DNA from: Crocinitomicaceae bacterium
Lineage (GTDB): Bacteria > Bacteroidota > Bacteroidia > Flavobacteriales_D > Crocinitomicaceae
DNA length: 6,199 bases
Reading direction: 5' to 3'
NCBI GenBank assembly: GCA_013215515.1
Contig: JABSPC010000268.1
Coordinates: forward strand, 1-6,199
A model generated the notes under the pieces. That model did not search any database and had not been told where the DNA came from. It was given only the letters and a program-made list of their open reading frames with translations. Position 1 is the first letter of the stretch. Each line of letters opens with the position of its first letter. Both the position numbers and the translations under genes were made by a program. Positions 1 to 6,031 of this stretch are shown here, piece by piece.

Positions 1-170
1 ACAGCTTCGTGTTCAAAGTCTATAGCATCTATCGCGGGTTGAACATCTTCTTGCTTCTCTTCTTGAGATTTAATTTTTTTATTTTCTTCTGTTGAAGAGA
101 TTACATAAGCAGAACCGGCAAGTCCAAGAACAAGCACACCGATTAGCATTATTATTTGATTTGTCTTCAT
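1..170 (-). CDS. CusB-like efflux periplasmic adaptor, N-terminal fragment (cut by window edge)
   Basis: Only the first 56 codons lie inside the window; the gene continues past position 1. The translation begins MKTNQIIMLIGVLVLGLAG, a short basic start followed by a hydrophobic segment (about residues 5-24) that would act as a membrane anchor or uncleaved signal. After it comes a charged Glu/Lys/Gln-rich linker (about residues 28-43). There is no Cys for lipid attachment in the visible part. The ATG at 168-170 lies 10 nt after the stop of the outer-membrane factor gene, with an AGAAGAA purine run before it; a second in-frame ATG at codon 8 is less likely because it would cut into the anchor. 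Nothing of the barrel-sandwich or beta-barrel domains is visible, so the family call is inferred from position: an RND permease and a TolC-type gene precede it, and the missing third partner is the adaptor that joins them across the periplasm. A different exported protein remains possible. Confidence 0.72.
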   Translation of the reverse strand, partial: MKTNQIIMLIGVLVLGLAGSAYVISSTEENKKIKSQEEKQEDVQPAIDAIDFEHEA

Positions 171-180
171 AATCGTTCTT

Positions 181-1428
181 CTAAAAATCAGTTAATCTGT
201 CAATGCGGGCTTGAATTTTGTAGGTCTCAATAATGGATTCCTCCAGCTCTAATTGATAATTAATTAAGTCATGACCCAATTGAAGTAAATCAGTAAACCC
301 TCCTCCTTCCGTGCTGTACATTGCAAGCGTCATGTTATAAGCCTGCCGCGTAATTTCAATCTGAACTTCAATAAATTCAATGTGAAGCTTCGTTTGATCG
401 AACTCAACTTGATATGCTGAAATCATTCCGATCATTTTGTCTTCGATGCTCTGCTTTTTATAATCGAACGCGAGTTGATTGAGATCTTCTTGTTTGTTTC
501 TCGAATCGTACTTTTTGCGGTAAAGGGGAATGCTCAACATTACTTTCGGTATGAGGATATCACGGCCGTTTCCAGTTGGATTAGCATCCGTTCTTTCGCT
601 AACCAATGCATAATCAACTCCAATTCCAAAAGTTGGTTTTCCATCAATTCTATTGACTTCTTGCTTGAATTGAGAAACTTCAATTTTGTTATTGATCTCA
701 ACAATTAACGGATGGTGTTCTTTGATCTTCGCTCGATACGCTTCAAGGTTTACCTCAATTTCAACAGGTTCTGTGAAGGTGTCTTCAACTAGAATTGGCG
801 TTGTAACGTCTTGATTGATTAAAACGTTTATGATTGAATAGAACTTTCGTTTTTGAACGTCCAGAAGGTCTAAATCATGATGGTGTTTTTTGATGCGCAA
901 TTGCGATTGCAAAACATTCGCCGCGCTTCCTTGTCCACTTTCTACTTTTGATAAAGCGATTGTCTCCATCGAGTGACACACTTCCGTGTTTTTAAGTACG
1001 ATGTCCAACTTCCGATCAATTAAGCAAAGTTCGTAATACGCCGATTTGATCGTTTGAAAGAGATCCAGCTTCAAAGCCGAAATTCGCTCATACTTTGATT
1101 TTGCCATTGCAATAGCAACGTTTTCCTTCGACTTAGTAGTACCAAGCCAGGGGAACATTTGTTTTGCTCCAACCATCATTATTTGAGGTCCAAGGCGCGT
1201 TTCAGGTCGCAAAGCTGGAATACCAACACCCAACTCTGGATTCTTCCATGCGCTGACTTGATTCTTCTTTTCCACCTCAGCCTCATATTCGAGTCGAAGC
1301 GCTTTAAGCTCAGGATTGTTCTCAACGGCCATCATCAGAACTGAATCCAATGATTGCGCATTTGAGCTCAGAGAAATCAAGACCGTAAACAGTATCGAAG
1401 TCCCGATATGTAATATTGATTTATCCAT
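181..1428 (-). CDS. TolC-family outer-membrane efflux protein (CusC-like)
   Basis: This is the outer-membrane channel of the tripartite metal pump, carrying ions from the RND permease and adaptor out of the cell. Residues 1-25 form a signal peptide (hydrophobic core ILFTVLISLSSNAQ, cleavage probably at SSNA/Q). The mature protein starts with LDSVLMMAVENNPELKAL, the usual start of an outer-membrane efflux (OEP) repeat. Two repeats of long amphipathic helices follow (about 27-205 and 225-410), with the strand regions marked by QMFPWLGTTKS (91-101) and by VDYALVSERTDANPTGNGRD then PLYRKKY (271-307), a pattern I associate with metal-efflux channels of Bacteroidota. At 415 aa it is somewhat shorter than E. 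coli CusC or TolC but normal for this group. The only cysteines (C135, C151) are internal, so unlike CusC it is not a lipoprotein. The start codon overlaps the permease stop by 8 nt (ATGGATAA), which suggests coupled translation. Family assignment is secure; the substrate follows from the permease. Confidence 0.93.
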   Translation of the reverse strand: MDKSILHIGTSILFTVLISLSSNAQSLDSVLMMAVENNPELKALRLEYEAEVEKKNQVSAWKNPELGVGIPALRPETRLGPQIMMVGAKQMFPWLGTTKSKENVAIAMAKSKYERISALKLDLFQTIKSAYYELCLIDRKLDIVLKNTEVCHSMETIALSKVESGQGSAANVLQSQLRIKKHHHDLDLLDVQKRKFYSIINVLINQDVTTPILVEDTFTEPVEIEVNLEAYRAKIKEHHPLIVEINNKIEVSQFKQEVNRIDGKPTFGIGVDYALVSERTDANPTGNGRDILIPKVMLSIPLYRKKYDSRNKQEDLNQLAFDYKKQSIEDKMIGMISAYQVEFDQTKLHIEFIEVQIEITRQAYNMTLAMYSTEGGGFTDLLQLGHDLINYQLELEESIIETYKIQARIDRLTDF

Positions 1429-4400
1429 TTTGTAGTGTTTTATTTGAATTTGTATTCAGTCTGAATTTCCATTCTTGCCAGAAGCAATAAAGGACTGGGA
1501 CGGTGAACATTGTAATGATATTGAAGACCATTCCACCGAATGACGGGATCGCCATAGGGATCATAATGTCAGAACCACGACCTGTTGACGTCATAATCGG
1601 AAGCAAGGCCAGAATGGTTGTTGCAGTTGTCATCATTGCTGGGCGAACTCTACGTTTACCGCCTTCCACGACTGCATTTCTAATTCCCTCGATGTTCTTA
1701 GGTTTATTGGCCTTAAAACTATCTTTCAAGAAAGTACCAACGAGAACTCCATCATCGGTAGCAATTCCGAAGAGGGCCAAGAACCCAACCCAGACGGCGA
1801 CACTCATATTGATTGTTTTCATTTGGAAGAGCTCGCGCATATTCGTTCCGAAAAAGTCAAAATTCATAAACCAATCTTGACCGAACAACCAAATCATAAT
1901 GAACCCACCAGCAAAAGCAACGAATACACCACTAAAAACAAGTAGGGAAGTAATAGCCGATTTAAAATGGAAGTACAGAATGAGGAAGATCAGAATTAAG
2001 GAAATTGGAATAACAATCATCAACCGTTCGTTTGTTCTTACCTGCTGCTCGTAGTTCCCCGCGAAAGCATAACTAACTCCATTCGGGATTTTAAGCTCTC
2101 CACTTTCAATTTTCTTTTTTAAAAATTCCTGAGCCATTTCAACGACTTCCAGATCTGTATAAGGTTCGATCCCTAATTCCTTTGCTTCTTCGTCTGAAAT
2201 TCTGTCGAACAAGACATATCCAACCAAAAACCCATCTTCACTTTTTATTGATTGTGGACCTTGTTCGTATCTGATATCAACAACATCTCCCAGTTGAATT
2301 TGGGTTCCAGAAGGCGTTGATAGATAGATCGCTTTGATTTTACTCGGATCGTTCCTTAGCTCTTTTGGATAGCGAACGCGCATTCCAAAGCTTTCTCTGC
2401 CTTCAACGGTAGACGACATTACCATTCCACCAACTGCAGCTTGAATTTGCTCTTGAACACTGGCAATGGTCAACCCGTATCGGCTAATTGCTTCACGATT
2501 GATGTCAATCAATAAATAAGGCTTACCAATAATTCGATCCGCGAACACGGCTTGTTTTTTTACTCCTTTTGATTGCTTTAAAAACTTCTCTAGCTCAAGT
2601 CCAAAGGCTTCAATGGTTGCTAAATTTGTTCCTTTCACCTTGATTCCCATTGGTGCTCGCATTCCCGTTTGAAGCATGATCAGCCGGGTTTGAATCGGTT
2701 GAAGTTTTGGTGCTGTAGTTAAACTTGGAAGTTTTGTAACGGCTTCAATCTCATTCCAGATATCATCTGAAGATTTGATTTTTTCTCTCCACTGTCTGAA
2801 ATACGTTCCGTACTCATCCCTTACCAAATAATCTTCTACTGATCTTTTTGTCGTTACCAATTCTTTTGAATTCGAAGAAACGCTTTTGTAAAACTCCTTG
2901 TCTTTATGTGCTTTAAATGAACGGCTCTTGTTATCGAATGCAATTATGCCAGACCGTTCACCTTTCTTAGGTTTCGATCCATTTTCACTCACACGAACCA
3001 AGTAATGTCCTTTTCCATTTGTTTTAAAACGAAGTCGACGACCGTGATCATCCGTGGCGTATTCTGATTTGTAAATGATAATGTTTTCGAACATCGACAT
3101 TGGTGCGGGATCAAGAGAGCTTTCGATTCTTCCTGCTTTTCCTACAACCGTTTCAACTTCTGGAATGGTTGCAACGGCCATGTCTAATGCTCGCAAGCTG
3201 CCCTCGTTCATTTCCATACCTGCATGCGGCATTGTAGAGGGCATTAATAGAAACGACCCTTCATTGAGCGCAGGCATGAATTCACTTTTAGAACTCAACA
3301 TTATTTGAAGCCCAAAGAATACAATCCCAACAATTACAGCAATGAACAGCAATTTTATTTCAAGTAAAAAACGCAAGATGTTCTCATAGAAATGAATGAT
3401 CACATAGAAGGAGCCAATGATGGTTCCGATGATGAAACTGACGAAGATGAAATTGGAAGTAAGGCTTTCCATTACACCTAGAGGCATCCAAATTTTAGCA
3501 AGGAGCCACGATACAACTAAAGCGTAAAGTATGTTTTTAAAATAATTGAATTTGACTGTCCATTTTCCTTCTTCGAATCCGTTCAAATAAGTTGCGGCGA
3601 TTCCAGTTAAACCTACGACAAAACCGAAGACGCCAAAGAAAGAATAATCTGTAAACAATAGTACTATAGCCAAAACACACAACGAGGCATTCGTGAAATA
3701 TGCGGAAAGATTTCCTCGCTTCTTGATTCTGAATAAGCTCTCAGCCAAGGGAGGAATTATCGCGATTGAAACGATGATTGATGCAATGAGCGCGAATGTT
3801 TTTGTGAATGCTAGAGGACGGAATAGTTTTCCCTCTGCAGCTTCCATTGTAAACACGGGTAAGAAACTCACAATTGTTGTGGAAACGGCTGTAACTACGG
3901 CTGAAGCAACGTCAACGGTTGCAATGTATATCGTTGTTCGAACGGGTTGATCAGGCGGAGCAATTTTCAAATGACTCACCATACTCTCGGTGAGAACAAT
4001 TCCCATGTCGACCATTGTTCCTACTGCAATAGCAATTCCAGAAAGTGCAACGATATTGGCGTCTACTCCAAAATAGCGCATTCCAACAAAACACAATAGG
4101 ACCGCGACGGGCAAGGAACCAGAAATCAATAAGGATGACTTCAAATTCAGGAGCATTAGAATTACGACGATAATTGTTATTAGAATCTCGAGCGTTAGTG
4201 CTTCCTCCAACGTTCCAATCGTCTCGTTGATTAACACCGATCGATCATAGAATGGGACAATTGTAACTTGCGATTCTGTTCCATCGGTCAATGTCTTTTT
4301 TGGAAGTCCAGGTGATATTTCAGCAATCTTAGCTTTAACGTTATCGATTACTTCCATTGGATTTGCTCCAAATCGTGCAACGACAACGCCTCCAACAGCT

Positions 4401-5296
4401 GGCGCTCCTGATTTATCTAAAATCCCTCGTCTGCTCGCTGGACCAATATTAACAATGGCGATGTCTTTAATTCGAATTGGAACATTGTCTTTAACCGTCA
4501 CGACGCTCAACTCTACGTCTTCAACGGACTCAACGTATCCCAAGCCACGAACGAAGTACTCAACCATATTGATTTCGAGCGTTTGAGCTCCGATATCGAG
4601 GTTACTTTCCTTGACGGATTTCATTACTTGTTGCAATGTTATTCCGTAGGCCTTCATTTTGTCTGGATCTACATCAATTTGGTACTCTTTGACAAAGCCA
4701 CCAACCGATGCGACTTCAGCAACTCCACTTGCAGATGACAAGCCATAACTTACTTGAAAGTCTTGGATCGTTCTGAGTTCGTGTAAATCCCACCCTCCTG
4801 TTGCGTTTCCATCTTTGTCGCGCCCTTCAAGCGTGTACCAAAATATTTGTCCAAGTCCAGTTGCCTCAGGTCCGAGCTTGGGTTGAACGCCTGGAGGCAA
4901 TAAGTTCGTTGGTAATGAATTTAACTTCTCATCAATTCGATCTCGACTCCAATTGAATTCAACATCTTCTTCGAAAATGATATAGATGCTCGAAAACCCG
5001 AACATTGAATTGCTACGGACGCTTTTAACCCCAGATATTCCAAGTAAAGATGAGGTTAATGGATAGGTGATTTGATCTTCAACATCTTGAGGAGATCGAC
5101 CGGTCCATTTGGTGAAAATTATTTGTTGATTCTCGCCAATATCCGGAATTGCATCGACGGATACTGAATCGCGCGGGAGTGATTCGACTCCAAAATCGAA
5201 CGGTGCAGTTACAACTCCCCAACCTATACAGACAGCTAGAAGTAGCCATGCGACAAGTTTGTTGTCAAGAAAAAAATTAACGATATGGTTTAACAT
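1421..5296 (-). CDS. cusA: CusA-like heavy-metal efflux RND permease (HME family), probably Cu(I)/Ag(I)
   Basis: Inner-membrane proton/metal antiporter of the HME branch of RND transporters. TM1 is at about 11-31. The porter domain carries DAIPDIGENQQII (48-60), ITYPLTSSLLGISGVKSVRS (76-95) and EVASVGGFVKEYQIDVDPDK (194-213). TM2-6 lie at about 367-518, with the TM4 signature GIAIAVGTMVDMGIVLTES (420-438) and relay Asp D430. TM7 is at about 648-667 and TM8-12 at about 1091-1272. Methionines M685 (LLMPST), M735 (PAPMSMFE) and M874 (RLIMLQTGMRAPMG) align with E. coli CusA M573, M623 and M672, the Cu(I)/Ag(I) site; CzcA-type divalent-metal pumps lack this set. At 1291 aa it is about 240 longer than E. 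coli CusA. The excess lies mainly in four extra hydrophobic segments between TM6 and TM7, a polar insert of about 90 residues between M735 and M874, and a longer TM9-TM10 loop. An in-frame TGA two codons upstream fixes the ATG at 5296. Substrate is inferred from motifs. Confidence 0.95.
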   Translation of the reverse strand: MLNHIVNFFLDNKLVAWLLLAVCIGWGVVTAPFDFGVESLPRDSVSVDAIPDIGENQQIIFTKWTGRSPQDVEDQITYPLTSSLLGISGVKSVRSNSMFGFSSIYIIFEEDVEFNWSRDRIDEKLNSLPTNLLPPGVQPKLGPEATGLGQIFWYTLEGRDKDGNATGGWDLHELRTIQDFQVSYGLSSASGVAEVASVGGFVKEYQIDVDPDKMKAYGITLQQVMKSVKESNLDIGAQTLEINMVEYFVRGLGYVESVEDVELSVVTVKDNVPIRIKDIAIVNIGPASRRGILDKSGAPAVGGVVVARFGANPMEVIDNVKAKIAEISPGLPKKTLTDGTESQVTIVPFYDRSVLINETIGTLEEALTLEILITIIVVILMLLNLKSSLLISGSLPVAVLLCFVGMRYFGVDANIVALSGIAIAVGTMVDMGIVLTESMVSHLKIAPPDQPVRTTIYIATVDVASAVVTAVSTTIVSFLPVFTMEAAEGKLFRPLAFTKTFALIASIIVSIAIIPPLAESLFRIKKRGNLSAYFTNASLCVLAIVLLFTDYSFFGVFGFVVGLTGIAATYLNGFEEGKWTVKFNYFKNILYALVVSWLLAKIWMPLGVMESLTSNFIFVSFIIGTIIGSFYVIIHFYENILRFLLEIKLLFIAVIVGIVFFGLQIMLSSKSEFMPALNEGSFLLMPSTMPHAGMEMNEGSLRALDMAVATIPEVETVVGKAGRIESSLDPAPMSMFENIIIYKSEYATDDHGRRLRFKTNGKGHYLVRVSENGSKPKKGERSGIIAFDNKSRSFKAHKDKEFYKSVSSNSKELVTTKRSVEDYLVRDEYGTYFRQWREKIKSSDDIWNEIEAVTKLPSLTTAPKLQPIQTRLIMLQTGMRAPMGIKVKGTNLATIEAFGLELEKFLKQSKGVKKQAVFADRIIGKPYLLIDINREAISRYGLTIASVQEQIQAAVGGMVMSSTVEGRESFGMRVRYPKELRNDPSKIKAIYLSTPSGTQIQLGDVVDIRYEQGPQSIKSEDGFLVGYVLFDRISDEEAKELGIEPYTDLEVVEMAQEFLKKKIESGELKIPNGVSYAFAGNYEQQVRTNERLMIVIPISLILIFLILYFHFKSAITSLLVFSGVFVAFAGGFIMIWLFGQDWFMNFDFFGTNMRELFQMKTINMSVAVWVGFLALFGIATDDGVLVGTFLKDSFKANKPKNIEGIRNAVVEGGKRRVRPAMMTTATTILALLPIMTSTGRGSDIMIPMAIPSFGGMVFNIITMFTVPVLYCFWQEWKFRLNTNSNKTLQNG

Positions 5297-5314
5297 TATT
5301 CATTTGATTAAATA

Positions 5315-5346
5315 AGAAAATACAGGGTACGCGAATACCTGTTCAA
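5315..5346 (-). promoter_or_regulatory. Weak promoter candidate upstream of the permease gene
   Basis: Minus-strand TTG (5344-5346) is followed after 21 nt by TATTTTCT (5315-5322), which fits TAnnTTTG at four of six fixed positions. The implied start would leave a leader of about 10-15 nt before the permease ATG. It would allow the efflux genes to be expressed apart from the cysteine-rich gene. The -7 match is imperfect. Confidence 0.25.
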
Positions 5347-5358
5347 AATGGATTGAAC
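5341..5358. repeat. 6-bp palindromic arms GTTCAA / TTGAAC overlapping the candidate -33 site
   Basis: GTTCAA (5341-5346) and TTGAAC (5353-5358) are perfect inverted arms around a 6-nt centre in the gap between the cysteine-rich gene and the permease gene. The arm spacing suits a dimeric regulator. One arm contains the TTG of the candidate promoter, so binding there could block it. There is no following T-run, so it is not a good terminator. Arms this short can occur by chance. Confidence 0.3.
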
Positions 5359-5376
5359 CCGTTGTATGGACTTAAA

Positions 5377-5787
5377 TCAAATAAGGAAAGATTGGATGAG
5401 AACAATAATGTCCCGATCCAGAGGAGGAGGCGAGTAGCCTAAGTCCTGATATTGTGGTTTTGCACGCAATTGTGCAGTTGCCAAAACGACGTCCATTGGT
5501 ATAATATCCACTTGTTGGATATCATGGTCGTGCATTGCATATTTTACATAATCGTTGTCGATTTCAAAGGCAAGATGATCTGTTTCACAACAAACCTGCG
5601 ATATTGTTTCACCTTCGTTTTCGTTGTCTGAATCCTGCCCCATCATTCCACAAGTCAGTGGGTGAGGTATAATTGAAAATTCAGCAGCAATCTCTTCTCC
5701 GCAACAATAGTGCGTATCATAATTGATCCCGACAATTCCTGCGAGGAAAATTACAATTAATGATATGGAGAAAATAGACTTCAACAT
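5377..5787 (-). CDS. HYC_CC_PP-family exported Cys/His/Met-rich protein, possible metal-binding partner of the pump
   Basis: A 136-aa protein with an N-terminal signal or anchor (MLKSIFSISLIVIFLAGIVG, 1-20). In the exported part, candidate metal ligands cluster as H26-Y-C28-C29, C46-G-M48-M49, C66-C67 with H71, and M85-H86-D-H88. The C-terminus has PPP (120-122) followed by LDRDIIVLIQSFLI. The HYC, CC and PP motifs match a family of unknown function in Bacteroidota that often lies next to metal-efflux or heavy-metal-resistance genes; I recall the family name but not an experimental role. It is transcribed toward the permease gene with an 80-nt gap, the slot where a CusF-like chaperone would be expected, although it has no resemblance to CusF. 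I chose the ATG at 5785-5787; a TTG two codons upstream (5791-5793) gives 138 aa, but that TTG belongs to a promoter-like TATCTTTG. No clear Shine-Dalgarno sequence is seen. A periplasmic copper or silver binder is inference. Confidence 0.88.
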   Translation of the reverse strand: MLKSIFSISLIVIFLAGIVGINYDTHYCCGEEIAAEFSIIPHPLTCGMMGQDSDNENEGETISQVCCETDHLAFEIDNDYVKYAMHDHDIQQVDIIPMDVVLATAQLRAKPQYQDLGYSPPPLDRDIIVLIQSFLI

Positions 5788-5790
5788 GTT

Positions 5791-5798
5791 CAAAGATA
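5791..5798 (-). promoter_or_regulatory. TATCTTTG, exact match to the Bacteroidota -7 element, next to the start of the Cys-rich gene
   Basis: The minus strand reads TATCTTTG, a full match to TAnnTTTG, ending three bases before the ATG at 5787. No TTG lies at the expected -33 distance. If it is used, transcription would begin at or just inside the start codon, giving a leaderless message, so either the motif is a chance match or the arrangement is unusual. A TATAAT sequence lies a few bases further upstream. Confidence 0.25.
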
Positions 5799-5833
5799 AG
5801 ATTATAAATTATTAGTAAATACTGAGTTTATCC

Positions 5834-5863
5834 CATTAGGGTTACATTCTGCGATTCCTAATG
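5834..5863. repeat. 7-bp perfect inverted repeat (CATTAGG / CCTAATG), possible operator or hairpin
   Basis: CATTAGG at 5834-5840 and CCTAATG at 5857-5863 are exact reverse complements separated by 16 nt. The pair lies between the 25-residue gene and the cysteine-rich gene, with the nearer arm 47 nt from the latter's ATG, where a repressor or activator site would be reasonable. As RNA it could form a hairpin, but neither strand has a T-run after it, so it is not a classical intrinsic terminator. Confidence 0.35.
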
Positions 5864-5889
5864 AAGTAAATGAGAAGAGGTTATGTAAA

Positions 5890-5967
5890 TTACTTCTTCT
5901 TTAAATAGCCTACCGCTAAAGCAAAAACAACTCCAAGTGCGGCGCCAATAAGCACATATCTGATCAT
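5890..5967 (-). CDS. 25-residue predicted single-helix membrane protein, unknown function
   Basis: A short reading frame of 25 codons plus TAA. It encodes MIRYVLIGAALGVVFALAVG followed by YLKKK. The composition argues for a real gene: a short basic start, one hydrophobic helix (about residues 4-20) with a small-residue GxxxxG/GAALG face, and a terminal triple lysine that would anchor it on the cytoplasmic side. Stray frames of this size seldom have such a clean layout. A purine stretch (AAAAAAGAAAT) precedes the ATG and a promoter-like TATCTTTA lies 21 nt upstream. It has the same orientation as the efflux genes and ends about 100 nt before the cysteine-rich gene. It faintly resembles the starts of small glycine-zipper-like membrane proteins seen in Bacteroidota, but I cannot place it in a family. 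It has no metal-ligand residues beyond a single Met, so a direct metal role is not supported. Confidence 0.55.
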   Translation of the reverse strand: MIRYVLIGAALGVVFALAVGYLKKK

Positions 5968-5987
5968 AAGATTTCTTTTTTGTAGAA

Positions 5988-6016
5988 TAAAGATAAGGTT
6001 ATTTGCTTTTCGGCAG
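5988..6016 (-). promoter_or_regulatory. Possible Bacteroidota-type promoter for the 25-residue gene
   Basis: On the minus strand TATCTTTA (5988-5995) matches the TAnnTTTG -7 consensus of Bacteroidota primary sigma factors except for the last base. CTG at 6014-6016, 18 nt further upstream, is a two-of-three match to the -33 TTG. A start site a few bases downstream would leave a leader of roughly 15 nt before the ATG at 5967, a plausible arrangement. The motif is short and AT-rich sequence gives many chance matches. Confidence 0.3.
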
Positions 6017-6031
6017 TGCCCACATGTATGT

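Noticed and set aside
475..3950. Open frames on the plus strand opposite the efflux genes (475-708, 1159-1344, 1503-1880, 3075-3308, 3693-3950)
   Set aside because: All lie fully inside strongly supported minus-strand genes, lack recognisable domains and have the composition of antisense shadows.
5277..5303. Eight-codon frame (MNNVKPYR) starting 7 nt before the permease ATG and overlapping it
   Set aside because: It could be an upstream regulatory peptide, but the codons show no metal-sensing residues or stall motif, and a frame this short is expected by chance.
5341..5358. The palindrome as a transcription terminator after the Cys-rich gene
   Set aside because: The stem is only 6 bp, AT-rich, and not followed by a T-run on the minus strand.
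5791..5793. TTG start for the Cys-rich protein, giving 138 aa
   Set aside because: The ATG two codons downstream is preferred; the TTG is part of a promoter-like motif and adds nothing to the signal peptide.
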